Positions 38,443-47,140 of a DNA stretch of 61,167 nt are shown in pieces. The DNA comes from Richelia sp. CSU_2_1 (GTDB lineage: Bacteria; Cyanobacteriota; Cyanobacteriia; Cyanobacteriales; Microcoleaceae). Under the pieces are notes generated by a model, which searched no databases, was not told the origin of the DNA, and saw only the letters and a list, made by a program, of their open reading frames with translations. Every line of letters begins with the position of its first letter. Position 1 is the stretch's first letter. A program made the translations under genes and the position numbers. The stretch covers positions 1 through 61,167 of the forward strand of contig JAAUPF010000016.1 in NCBI GenBank assembly GCA_012034575.1, written 5' to 3'.

Positions 38443-38639
38443 GACTCTTCTCTACTCTTTAGCCCTTTAGCCCTTTGCACTTTTTCCTCTTTTCTCTCTG
38501 GCGCGAAGCGCTAAAAATTTTTTTTCAGGAATCGGGCATAGCGGCAAGAAACCGGGTTTTTACTCTAATATTTGGCGGCGACGCACAGATTTTGTCAAAA
38601 ACCTGGTTTCTTGAGTCGGTGAAACAGACACAATTGCTG

Positions 38640-38855
38640 TAGGGGCGGGTTCGCCGAGATATTTGCCACCCATCGACTAATCTTATAAACCCACCCCCAC
38701 CAAATAACCTCAAATAACTCTGAAATTTTAGCGATTGTTTCTCGTACAAACTGTGCTAAATATTATGTCAACATGGGGTAATTTGTGGGGGCGGGCGGGT
38801 TTATTTAACTTATTTGCCAGATTGAAAATCTTTGGCGAACCCGCCCCTACAGTTT
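38640..38855. repeat. Two GGGCGGGTT repeat elements between VR and TR
   Basis: One copy inverted at about 38637-38700 (TGTAGGGGCGGGTTCGCC...), the other at 38780-38853 (GGGCGGGCGGGTTTATTTAAC...GGCGAACCCGCCCCTACA). Non-coding spacer of the retroelement cassette. Confidence 0.7.
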
Positions 38856-38860
38856 TTTGG

Positions 38861-38970
38861 TATATAGCGGTTCTCAGAAAGATGAGGTCAGTTGTTGGGC
38901 TTCAGCCCTTTTAGTTTAGTGGTTATATAAGCTGTCACTCATACCTCATCTTTTTGACAAAGGCTATAAG
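38861..38970. repeat. Inverted repeat with AAAGATGAGGT arms
   Basis: Arms AAAGATGAGGT (38878-38888) and ACCTCATCTTT (38943-38953), bordered by TATAGC/GCTATA. MITE-like and non-coding. Confidence 0.65.
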
Positions 38971-39106
38971 TTCGTAAAAAAAATGATGTCTGATTAGCCG
39001 AATCGCAAGTCCTATAAAATTGTTTTAAATATGCTAGTGAATGCTAGACTAAAAGAGTATCCATTTTTCTCGCGCAAGTGAGAGGGTGGAGAAGGGACAG
39101 GCACTT

Positions 39107-39266
39107 CCGAGTGCAGCGTGGAGGTTCGTGGAACAACAACGCGGTCAATTGCCGTGCTGCCAACCGCAACAACAACTCTGCGGGCAACTCGAACAGGAAC
39201 AGGGGTTTTCGCGTTGCTGCCGTGCTGCAGCTTCCTGCTTCCCCGTCTTCCCTGCGAGCACTCTTC
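39107..39266 (+). other. DGR template repeat (TR)
   Basis: Non-coding partner of the VR. It is rich in AAC (Asn) codons when read in the VR frame (R-V-Q-R-G-G-S-W-N-N-N-A-V-N...), the hallmark of TRs, because AAY codons give access to many residues after adenine mutagenesis. The stretch 39202-39258 is identical to the VR end. It lies about 150 bp upstream of avd on the same strand, so TR RNA is probably transcribed with avd and the reverse transcriptase. Confidence 0.95.
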
Positions 39267-39418
39267 ACAGTCAGAACTAGCAGATGGGAATTTGTTGGGC
39301 GTGCAAGAAGAGTCCAGACCTGTTCCCGCGATGGGGGTGACTTCATCCGAAAATAAAACCGAACCGGGTAGCTTGGTAGGGATGCCGAAGAGTTGCCCGG
39401 TTTCTCATATATTATTGC

Positions 39419-39769
39419 ATGATGAATGAATTGCCGATCGTCCAAAAAACCTACGATTTAATCAAATGGTACGTGCCAATTTTAAGTCGCCTGCCCCGCA
39501 GTCACAAATTTACACTAGGCGACAGGGCGATCGGTAATTTATATGATATTTTAGAAGGGTTAATTTTAGCTCGATACGCTAGAGAGAAGTTAGGCAAACT
39601 TGAAATTTTAAACGGCAAAATAGATATCTTGCGCCATCAAACCCGACTGCTGCTAGAATTTAATTTAATATCCACGGATCGTTACGAATATGCGGCAAAA
39701 TTAGTCAACGACATCGGCAGCCAGCTTGGTGGCTGGATCGAACAGCAAAAAAAGCGATCTTCTTTATGA
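39419..39769 (+). CDS. avd: DGR accessory variability determinant (Avd)
   Basis: 116 residues predicted to form a four-helix bundle (IVQKTYDLIKWYVPILSRLP, LGDRAIGNLYDILEGLILARYA, IDILRHQTRLLLEFNLI, YEYAAKLVNDIGSQLGGWI), the Avd/bAvd fold related to S23 four-helix proteins. In studied DGRs a basic Avd pentamer binds the reverse transcriptase and TR RNA and is required for retrohoming. Start at 39419 or the second ATG at 39422. It lies 18 bp before the RT gene and just after TR, the standard cassette position. Confidence 0.92.
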   Translation: MMNELPIVQKTYDLIKWYVPILSRLPRSHKFTLGDRAIGNLYDILEGLILARYAREKLGKLEILNGKIDILRHQTRLLLEFNLISTDRYEYAAKLVNDIGSQLGGWIEQQKKRSSL

Positions 39770-39787
39770 CAAGATTTATGATAATAC

Positions 39788-40834
39788 ATGAAAAGATACG
39801 ACAATCTTTGGTCTGAAATCATCAGTTTCGAGAACTTATTAGTTGCAGCACGAAAAGCTCAAAAAGGCAAGCGTTTTCGTCACAATATTTTAGCCTTTAA
39901 CTACAACCTAGAAAGCGAACTTTTCCAACTGCAAACAGAATTAGCAGCCAAAACCTATATTCCCGGAAATTATAGAACCTTTGAAATTGTCGAACCCAAA
40001 CGGCGGATGATTTCTGCTGCACCATATCGAGATAGAGTAGTCCATCACGCTCTTTGCAACATTATTGTACCGCTGTTCGATCGAACTTTTATTGCTGATT
40101 CCTACGCCAATCGAGTTGGTTTTGGCACTCACCGGGCTTTGCGTCGCTTCACAGAGTTTGCCCGTTCTAGCCGTTACGTTTTACAATGCGATATTAAGAA
40201 ATATTTTCCCAGTATTGACCGTGAGATTTTAAAAGCCTTAGTGCGCCGGAAATTAAAATGTCCCGATACCCTTTGGCTGGTTGATAAAATAATCGACAAT
40301 AGCAACGCACAAGAACTTGTCATCGAACATTTTCCGGGAGACGATTTGCTAACTCCAGTGAATCGCAAGCGCGGTTTGCCAATTGGCAATTTAACCAGCC
40401 AATTTTATGCCAATATTTATTTAAATGGCTTCGACCATTATATCAAAGAACGGGTAAAAGTCAAAAAATATATACGTTATGTAGATGATTTTGCTTTGTT
40501 TGCGGACGATCGAGCATTTTTAGCAGATGCGAGGTTGGCGGTTGAGGAATATTTGGCAAGTTTGAGGTTAAAGATTCATCCGATTAAAAGCCAATTATTT
40601 GAAACAAAAGAAGGTGCAAATTTTCTAGGTTTTCGAGTATTTCCCGATCGAATTCGAGTGAGGACAGAAAACTTGCGACGCGGAAGGCGACGGCTGCGAA
40701 AAATGCAGATTGAATGCAGTCAGGGAAAAATTAGCTTATCCAAAATCATCCAGTCAATGCAAAGTTGGCAAGCCCACTTAAAGCACGGCAATACTTGGCA
40801 ATTAAGAAAACAGATATTTGTATCAGTGGAATGA
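39788..40834 (+). CDS. DGR reverse transcriptase
   Basis: 348-residue group-II-like RT of the DGR clade. Motifs: [16 protein letters not shown] (RT0-like), [12 protein letters not shown] with the first catalytic Asp, [19 protein letters not shown] (DGR-type IGN-L-T-S-Q in place of the retroviral/intron sequence), [14 protein letters not shown] with the YVDD catalytic pair, and [12 protein letters not shown] basic thumb follows ([14 protein letters not shown]). No maturase or endonuclease domain. It would copy TR RNA with frequent errors at adenines and deliver the cDNA to VR. Expression signals are weak; it is probably translated from the same transcript as avd. Confidence 0.96.
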   Translation: MKRYDNLWSEIISFENLLVAARKAQKGKRFRHNILAFNYNLESELFQLQTELAAKTYIPGNYRTFEIVEPKRRMISAAPYRDRVVHHALCNIIVPLFDRTFIADSYANRVGFGTHRALRRFTEFARSSRYVLQCDIKKYFPSIDREILKALVRRKLKCPDTLWLVDKIIDNSNAQELVIEHFPGDDLLTPVNRKRGLPIGNLTSQFYANIYLNGFDHYIKERVKVKKYIRYVDDFALFADDRAFLADARLAVEEYLASLRLKIHPIKSQLFETKEGANFLGFRVFPDRIRVRTENLRRGRRRLRKMQIECSQGKISLSKIIQSMQSWQAHLKHGNTWQLRKQIFVSVE

Positions 40835-40868
40835 CGATCGACTGGACTAACTCGCCATTCAGCAACAC

Positions 40869-42611
40869 CTAAAATCCCAAATCCATTTTAGCAGCTTCTG
40901 ATTCGGCAAATACATCTTCATCGGGCATTTGTTGCCAGTCAATATCGCCGATTTCTTGATAGAATTTCTCATCGTAGGGACGTGTCTGCACCACCACCGG
41001 CATCGGTACGGCGTGCCCCAATACTAATGCTTGCTGTTTTGAATCTAGTTTAGCTAAAACAGATCGCAAGCTTTGCCCTCCGGAAACGCCGGTAAAAATC
41101 GCGTCGATGTCTTTATCGTCATTCAACAAAGCTGTAATCCGCGTACCGACTTGCGACATCACTTCGGCATCGATACCGGATGGCCGCTGATCTACAATGA
41201 GCAAAGTTACAAAGTATTTTCGCATTTCGCGAGCGATCGTCCCAAAAATAGTCGATCGCACGATTGCCGGATCGAGAAATCGGTGTGCTTCTTCAATTGT
41301 AATCACTAACGGTTGCGGGCGATCGCACGGATTTTTACTTTGCAAGAACTTCTCTGCTTTCCGCACGTAAGCTTGGTGAATTCTGCGAGTAATCACGTTT
41401 GCTGCCAGCATATAAGATAGCATATCGGAATGGGAACCGAATTCGATTACTACATTTTTTCCCGCATCCAAACACTGCAAAACTTCAGTTACATAGTTTT
41501 TTTGACAGCGCGTGCGGATGTATTTTAAATCGTTCAATCTTTCTAATTTCCGCTGCAAAGCCATGATTGAAGATTTATTCCCGCGCTTTTCTTCGCAAAA
41601 CATCTGGATATCTTCGTTAGTCATGTCGAGCAATTTATTAATCCAGCCGCTGCCCAATTCGTTGCGCAAAATAATCGCATTTTCGATGCTGGCTTCCGAT
41701 AAATTTAAATCGCGCTGGACTAATGCTATATCTTCTACTTCTATCTGATCGAAACTCAAAAATAAGTCTTGGGCGTCGCGTACCCCCCGGCGCTTTGTAG
41801 ATTCTGGATCGAGGCTGTAAATCTGAATTTGACCGGGAAATAACTGCCGTAAACCTTTAACCGTGCTGAATTGTTTGCCTTCGGAAACTGCTTCCCAACC
41901 GTATTCAGAGTGCATATCAAAAATTAAATTAACCGCTGCTTGCTTGCGAATAATTCCCGACAGCAACAAGCGCGTAAGAAAAGATTTGCCGGTTCCCGAT
42001 TTGCCAAAAACTCCGTTGCTGCGTTCCACAAATCTATCTAAGTTCAAGCACACATCAACGTCCATGTCAATAGGTTTGCCGATCGCAAAATTGCGGCGCG
42101 TCGGGTCATCTTCCCAGCCAAAAACTGCTCGAAAATCGGTTTCTTTGGCATCAAATACTTGAGAAAAGTGACTGGGAATAGTTTTGACAGGCAATAATTC
42201 GATATCGGCGCTAGTTTGCGGTTGGAAAGAGGCAAATTTTTCGGCTGCTGCTGACTTGCCATTTTTGCCGTTATTATTGTTGTTGGAATTGAGGTCGAAA
42301 ATAACTTGAGATTTTTCGCGTTCTGCGGTTAGCATGAGCATTGGCGAAAGTTCGATCGTTCCGTAGGTGCTGCTACCGGCCAAAACAGCGAGGAGAAAAT
42401 CGTCCTCGGGATTGGGAGGATTCGATAAAATGCGGCTGCTGGAAGTTCCGAGAGATACATCAGTAAGCATACAGAAAAAGTGCGATCGAACCCCCCGCAC
42501 TACTAAAAATTTCCCCACTCTCATATCTTCGACGGAGACATCAGCGTGCAGTCGCACTTCTAATCCCTTGCTGAGGGAACCTTGAATAACAGAGCCTAAA
42601 GGACGATCCAT
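40869..42611 (-). CDS. HerA/FtsK-like P-loop ATPase (DUF87)
   Basis: A 580-residue hexameric-type DNA translocase relative. The N-terminal part is a HAS-barrel-like beta domain (to about 110) with an Asn-rich linker (LNSNNNNNGKNGK). Walker A is GKSGTGKS (about 201-208), Walker B LVITIEEAHRF (about 434-444), with IVDQRPSGI and the arginine-containing MSQVGTRI downstream. HerA proteins work with NurA in repair or in defence modules; no NurA or Sir2 neighbour is present, so the role here is open. ATG start, with heptamer repeats directly upstream. Confidence 0.88.
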   Translation of the reverse strand: MDRPLGSVIQGSLSKGLEVRLHADVSVEDMRVGKFLVVRGVRSHFFCMLTDVSLGTSSSRILSNPPNPEDDFLLAVLAGSSTYGTIELSPMLMLTAEREKSQVIFDLNSNNNNNGKNGKSAAAEKFASFQPQTSADIELLPVKTIPSHFSQVFDAKETDFRAVFGWEDDPTRRNFAIGKPIDMDVDVCLNLDRFVERSNGVFGKSGTGKSFLTRLLLSGIIRKQAAVNLIFDMHSEYGWEAVSEGKQFSTVKGLRQLFPGQIQIYSLDPESTKRRGVRDAQDLFLSFDQIEVEDIALVQRDLNLSEASIENAIILRNELGSGWINKLLDMTNEDIQMFCEEKRGNKSSIMALQRKLERLNDLKYIRTRCQKNYVTEVLQCLDAGKNVVIEFGSHSDMLSYMLAANVITRRIHQAYVRKAEKFLQSKNPCDRPQPLVITIEEAHRFLDPAIVRSTIFGTIAREMRKYFVTLLIVDQRPSGIDAEVMSQVGTRITALLNDDKDIDAIFTGVSGGQSLRSVLAKLDSKQQALVLGHAVPMPVVVQTRPYDEKFYQEIGDIDWQQMPDEDVFAESEAAKMDLGF

Positions 42612-42830
42612 GTTACGATTTTAGATTTTAGATTTTAGATTTTAGATTTTAGATTTTAGATTGTTTGATGGGGAGATTGGGAGATTGTTTGATTGAGATC
42701 TTGTTTGATTGAGAGATTGGGAGAATTACCAACTGTCAACTGTCAACTGTCAACTGTCAACTGTCAACTGTCAACTGTCAACTGTCAACTGTCAACTGTC
42801 AACTGTCAACTATCAACTATCAACTAATTT
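42612..42830. repeat. ATTTTAG and CAACTGT heptamer arrays
   Basis: About seven ATTTTAG units (42612-42662), GAGATTG variants, then about fourteen CAACTGT/CAACTAT units (42729-42830) abutting the pentapeptide gene stop. Confidence 0.9.
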
Positions 42831-44268
42831 ACCACTCTGATTCTAATGGCATTTCAAAGAAACTCTGACTCAACTCGATGTCGGTCAAATCTGTTTCGCT
42901 CAAATAAGCGTCGGTCAAAGACACCCCCTTCAAATTTGCCCCTTTTAGGTTAGCACCTTTCAGATTAGCACCTCTGAGATTGACTCGAAATAAATGAGCC
43001 TCGCTCAAATCTACCTCAGTCAAATCCGCTCCCTCCAGATTTACTCTCATCAAATCTGCCTTTCTCAGGTCTGCCTCGTTTAATTTTGCGCCGCTGAGGT
43101 CGGCTTTTGTCAAGTCCACACTTCGCAAATCGGCGGCCGTCAAATTGGCAAACAACAAAGTCGCTCCAGTTAAATCTGTTCCCCTCAAATCAGCATCGCT
43201 CAAATTAGCACCGCTTAAATCGGCCCTGGTTAAGTCTACACCCCGAAGGTCGGCAGAACTCAAATTTACTTGGTGCAAAATTGCGCCGCTCAAATCCGCT
43301 CCCCGCAAATCGGTTCCCTCCATATTTGCACCCTTGAGGTAAGCTTTTTTTAAGCTGGCTCTGCTGAGATCTACATTTTTTAAGTTTACTGAACTTAAGT
43401 TAGAACTGCTTAAATTAGCTCCGCTTAAATCCGATCCGTTCAAGTCGGCTCCGGTCAAGTTTACCCCTTGCAGCGCTACGTTGGGAGCAATTAAATAAGC
43501 TCCCGCGACGCGGGGGTCGATACCTTCAGAAAACAAAGTTTGGTTGCTGTAAACAGCTTTTTCTAAAATCGTGCCGCTCAAACTTGCTTCCCGCAAATCT
43601 GCTCCGCTGAGGTTGGCTCCGGCTAAATTTGCCCGATCGAGCTTGGCTCCAAATAAAATAGCTTTATACAAGTTTGTCCGCCGCAAATCCGACCCTTTTA
43701 AATCGGCTCCACTCAAATCTACCATTGCCAGATTTAATCCCGGGAGAGAGGCGTTGGGAGCTAGCAAAATTGCTCCCATTTTGGCAATTTCGAGGTCCTC
43801 GGGAAAGACTGTGCGGTTGTTGTAAACGGCTTTGTCTAAAATCGCGCCGGTCATCTGAGAACCGCGCAAATCAGCACCGCTGAGGTTGGCTCTGGTTAAG
43901 TTGGCATTCTGAAGGTTTGCTCCAACTAAATTGGCTTTAATCAAACTTGCTTGTTTGAGGTTCGCTCCCGTGAGTTCGGCTCCTACCAGAGTAGCTTCTC
44001 GCAGGAGCGCGCCGGTTAAATCGGCTCTGGTGAGGTTGGCTAAATTGAAAAATGATTCAGCTAAATCCGCCCCGCTGAGATTGGCGCGGGTGAGGTCTGC
44101 TTCAATCAGGTCAGCATACCTGAGAATAGCGTCGCTGAGGTTGGTTTCCCTGAGGTCGCAGCCCCGAAGGTTGGCTCCCCGAAGTTCTGCACCGCCGAGG
44201 TTGGTGCCTTTAAGGGCTTGCCCCCTGAGATCGAGACGGTGCAGAAAGTCGCCAACATTCATTTCCAT
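42829..44268 (-). CDS. Pentapeptide-repeat protein
   Basis: 479 residues made almost wholly of A-(D/N)-L-x-x pentapeptides (LRGANLRGCDLRETNLSDAIL...), a right-handed quadrilateral beta-helix. Two breaks near residues 165-180 and 255-272 share a A(I/Y)L(L/I)APN(A/V)(S/A)L motif, so the helix may be in three segments. It has no signal peptide or transmembrane helix, so it is probably cytoplasmic. Pentapeptide proteins are common in cyanobacteria; no specific target can be assigned. Confidence 0.9.
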   Translation of the reverse strand: MEMNVGDFLHRLDLRGQALKGTNLGGAELRGANLRGCDLRETNLSDAILRYADLIEADLTRANLSGADLAESFFNLANLTRADLTGALLREATLVGAELTGANLKQASLIKANLVGANLQNANLTRANLSGADLRGSQMTGAILDKAVYNNRTVFPEDLEIAKMGAILLAPNASLPGLNLAMVDLSGADLKGSDLRRTNLYKAILFGAKLDRANLAGANLSGADLREASLSGTILEKAVYSNQTLFSEGIDPRVAGAYLIAPNVALQGVNLTGADLNGSDLSGANLSSSNLSSVNLKNVDLSRASLKKAYLKGANMEGTDLRGADLSGAILHQVNLSSADLRGVDLTRADLSGANLSDADLRGTDLTGATLLFANLTAADLRSVDLTKADLSGAKLNEADLRKADLMRVNLEGADLTEVDLSEAHLFRVNLRGANLKGANLKGANLKGVSLTDAYLSETDLTDIELSQSFFEMPLESEW

Positions 44269-44316
44269 ATCTATTTGCTTCTTCTATTCCTGTGCATAGC
44301 ATGGCATTACGACAGC

Positions 44317-46077
44317 TTAATCGGGAAGAGTAGCAAAATTGTAGATTTTTTGAGGTTCGAGCCGATCGCAAATTCCAGTCAGTTCGCTTAAGGAGAATTG
44401 CTGGCGATCGAGCTGTATTTGCAGGGTTTTGAGCGGATCTGTGCCGGTGGAAACCAGAAATTCTAATTTTTGCAAATCCGGCCAGTTGGCAATTTCGCTG
44501 AGAATTTGGGCGATCGCTTTAAGGTAAGGATGGTTTGGTTGTGTGTACCAGTCGGCGGCTGCGAGTCCGGCTTGGTCGAAGCCGATATGAACGATTAAAG
44601 AGCTTTCTGCGAACAGAGCGATCCCGAGCGGTCGCGCTTCTTCTTGCAGCAATAAATCGCGACTTGCCGCCAAGCGTCGCAGTTTTTCTAAATGTTCGTA
44701 TCGATCGGCAACTGGAGATTGAACTGCCATACTTAAAACCCCTTCTGTTTCTTTCTCCTTCCCTCTTCCTTCTTCCTTCTTCCTTCTTCCTTCTTCCTTC
44801 GTTTCATCCCATTGAATTGCTACTGTTATGAGATATGTTTGCAGCAGCATATGACCGAGTTTTTTAGCTTTGGTTGCTAGATAGATCGAGTTGTAATCCG
44901 TAGCTTCAATTAGCAAAGGGACGCGATCGACTACTTCAATTCCGTAGCCTTTCAAACCGGCAATTTTGCGCGGGTTGTTGGTAATCAACCGAATTTTTTG
45001 CACTCCCAAATCGTTAAGCATTTGCGCGCCGACGCCGTAATTGCGCAAGTCGGCAGGAAATCCCAACCGTTCGTTTGCTTCTACGGTATCGTATCCCAAA
45101 TCTTGCAGCGAGTAAGCTTTTAATTTGTTGATCAATCCGATGCCCCGCCCTTCTTGGCGCAAGTAAACTACGATCCCGGCACCGGCATTTTCGATCGTTT
45201 TCAGCGCTGCAATCAGTTGCCTGCGACAGTCGCAGCGCAGGGAACCCAAAGCATCGCCGGTCAAGCATTCCGAATGCACCCGCACCATGACGGGTTTGTC
45301 TTTAAATTCTTCGGGATTGCCTTTGACAATGGCTACGTGTTCTGAGTTGTCTTGGGTGTCGCGGTAGCCGTAGATGGTAAACTCGCCGAATTCGGTGGGC
45401 AATTTGGCTGCGGTTTCGCGACAGACGAATCGATCGTGCTTCAGTCGGTAGCTAATTAAATCGGCAATGCTGATGATTTTCAGGTTGTGGGTGGCGGCGT
45501 ACTCGATCAACTCTGGCAACCTGGCCATCGAACCGTCGGGGTTTTGAATTTCGCAGATGACGCCGCTGGGATAGAGGCCGGCGAGTCTGGCGAGGTCAAC
45601 TGAAGCCTCGGTGTGACCGGCGCGTTTGAGCACGCCGCCGTCAACCGCCCGCAGGGGAAAAATATGTCCCGGGCGGCGCAAGTCTTGGGGTTTGGTGTCG
45701 GGGTGGATGGCTACTTGGATGGTGCGCGCCCTATCTTCAGCGGAGATGCCGGTACTGACGCCTTGGACTGCATCGATGCTGACAGTAAAAGCGGTTTGGT
45801 TGCTGTCAGTATTTTTGCTCACCATCAGGGGCAATTCGAGCCGATCGAGCCGGTTGCCCGTCAGCGCCAGACAGATCAAACCGCGGGCATTGACAGCCAT
45901 GAAATTAATGATGTCGGGGGTGGCGAATTGGGCGGCACAAATTACGTCGCCTTCGTTTTCGCGGTTTTCGTCATCGACTACTACTACCATGCGACCTGCT
46001 TTGATTTCTGCCAGGGCGCTGTCGATAGAGTCAAATTGAAAGGATTTAGTTGAGGTTGAGCTGTGGTTTTGTGACAC
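44317..46077 (-). CDS. ribBA: Bifunctional DHBP synthase / GTP cyclohydrolase II
   Basis: Riboflavin biosynthesis. The N-terminal half is RibB ([45 protein letters not shown]). The C-terminal half is RibA with the zinc ligands in [16 protein letters not shown] and the active-site [11 protein letters not shown]. After the RibA domain a cyanobacterial extension of about 170 residues follows. Its joint (about residues 421-437, [20 protein letters not shown]) is encoded by a GAAGGAA heptamer array. The extension (from [17 protein letters not shown]) is unassigned. ATG at 46077. Confidence 0.96.
   Translation of the reverse strand: MSQNHSSTSTKSFQFDSIDSALAEIKAGRMVVVVDDENRENEGDVICAAQFATPDIINFMAVNARGLICLALTGNRLDRLELPLMVSKNTDSNQTAFTVSIDAVQGVSTGISAEDRARTIQVAIHPDTKPQDLRRPGHIFPLRAVDGGVLKRAGHTEASVDLARLAGLYPSGVICEIQNPDGSMARLPELIEYAATHNLKIISIADLISYRLKHDRFVCRETAAKLPTEFGEFTIYGYRDTQDNSEHVAIVKGNPEEFKDKPVMVRVHSECLTGDALGSLRCDCRRQLIAALKTIENAGAGIVVYLRQEGRGIGLINKLKAYSLQDLGYDTVEANERLGFPADLRNYGVGAQMLNDLGVQKIRLITNNPRKIAGLKGYGIEVVDRVPLLIEATDYNSIYLATKAKKLGHMLLQTYLITVAIQWDETKEEGRRKKEEGRGKEKETEGVLSMAVQSPVADRYEHLEKLRRLAASRDLLLQEEARPLGIALFAESSLIVHIGFDQAGLAAADWYTQPNHPYLKAIAQILSEIANWPDLQKLEFLVSTGTDPLKTLQIQLDRQQFSLSELTGICDRLEPQKIYNFATLPD
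44757..44803. repeat. GAAGGAA heptamer array inside ribBA
   Basis: On the minus strand GAAGGAA units read as the heptapeptide EEGRRKK. The repeat has no stop codon in any frame in this direction, so it can sit inside a gene. The same array type occurs at 50247-50350. Confidence 0.85.
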
Positions 46078-46246
46078 TGAGAAGTTAAAGCTATAAACTG
46101 TATTGTATGCAAATAGAATGTATTTTTGATTGTAGCCGTTTGTTTTGGGTCTGGGCGCTGCCCGAGTTAGATTAGTTTAACACTATTTCCTTGCTTGCAT
46201 ACTATAAATATTGCTATTTGTCAATAAAAAATGACTGGAGTATTTC

Positions 46247-47095
46247 ATGAGTTCAACAGAGATCGCGAAGATTTTAGGCAAACCCTACTTCCAAGCTCCT
46301 AATTGCCTAATTTACAATTTAGATTGTTTGGCAGCAATGAGACGGCTGCCCGATCGATTTGTAGATTTAACTGTTACCAGCCCGCCTTATAACATTGGCA
46401 AAGAGTACGAACAATTTTTGCAGTTAAATGAATATTTAAACTGGTGCGAGCAGTGGATAGCTCAGGTTTATCGGCTAACAGTCGATCGAGGGGCTTTTTG
46501 GTTGAATTTAGGTTATTTGTCAGTGCGCGATCGGGCAAAAGCAATTCCGATTTCCTATCTGCTGTGGGACAAAGTGCCTTTTTTTTTGATTCAAGAAGTT
46601 GTGTGGAATTATGGGGCGGGAGTAGCGGGCAGCAAGTTTTTTTCGCCTCGCAATGAAAAATTTCTCTGGTATGTAAAAGATCGAGATAAGTATACATTTA
46701 ATTTAGATGAAGTGCGCGATCCAAATGTCAAATACCCAAATCAGAAAAAGAATGGCAAGATTAAAGTAAACTTAAAAGGTAAAAATCCCACCGATGTTTG
46801 GCAGTTCCCAAAAGTTACGTCGGGAAAAAACCGATCGTCGAAAGAACGAACATCTCATCCCGCTCAATTTCCTGTTGCTGTAGTCGATCGCATCATCAAG
46901 TCTGCATCGAATTTAAACGAAATTGTTTTAGATCCGTTCATGGGTTCGGGGACTACAGCAATTGTGGCTTTGGGTTTGCAGCGTCAAGTTATTGGATTTG
47001 AAATTAGGGCGGATTACTGCGATATTGCAGCGAATCGCATTGATGATTTTTTGAGGGAAAAGGAACTCAGAGAATCGCAGTTATCTTTATTGTGA
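46247..47095 (+). CDS. Orphan site-specific DNA methyltransferase (probably N4-cytosine)
   Basis: 282 residues, beta-class order: catalytic motif TSPPYNIGKEYE (about residue 45) first and the SAM-binding DPFMGSGTT near residue 230. SPPY, not DPPY, favours N4-cytosine methylation. No endonuclease gene is adjacent, so it is probably a solitary methylase like those conserved in cyanobacteria; orthology to the GGCC m4C methylase of Synechocystis is possible but untested. The plus-strand gene is divergent from ribBA. Confidence 0.88.
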   Translation: MSSTEIAKILGKPYFQAPNCLIYNLDCLAAMRRLPDRFVDLTVTSPPYNIGKEYEQFLQLNEYLNWCEQWIAQVYRLTVDRGAFWLNLGYLSVRDRAKAIPISYLLWDKVPFFLIQEVVWNYGAGVAGSKFFSPRNEKFLWYVKDRDKYTFNLDEVRDPNVKYPNQKKNGKIKVNLKGKNPTDVWQFPKVTSGKNRSSKERTSHPAQFPVAVVDRIIKSASNLNEIVLDPFMGSGTTAIVALGLQRQVIGFEIRADYCDIAANRIDDFLREKELRESQLSLL

Positions 47096-47097
47096 AC

Positions 47098-47140
47098 TAC
47101 CACACACTCACCCTATCGGGTAGAGTGTGGGCTTCTCCCT
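47098..47140. mobile_element. Right-end hairpin of the TnpB element
   Basis: Imperfect hairpin CCACACACTCACCC-TATC-GGGTAGAGTGTGG followed by GCTTCTCCC. It overlaps the last codons and stop of tnpB, as expected for IS605-type right ends and their omega RNA. Confidence 0.7.

Noticed and set aside
38079..38480. Minus-strand frame opposite the VR
   Set aside because: Shadow of the SUMF1-like coding strand.
39044..39445. Open frames over the TR on both strands
   Set aside because: They arise because VR/TR sequence lacks stops in several frames; the adenine-biased VR/TR differences show the region is a template, not a separate gene.
42729..42830. Possible CRISPR array or iteron origin
   Set aside because: Uniform CAACTGT heptamers without spacers, and the same array type occurs at many loci; not origin-specific.
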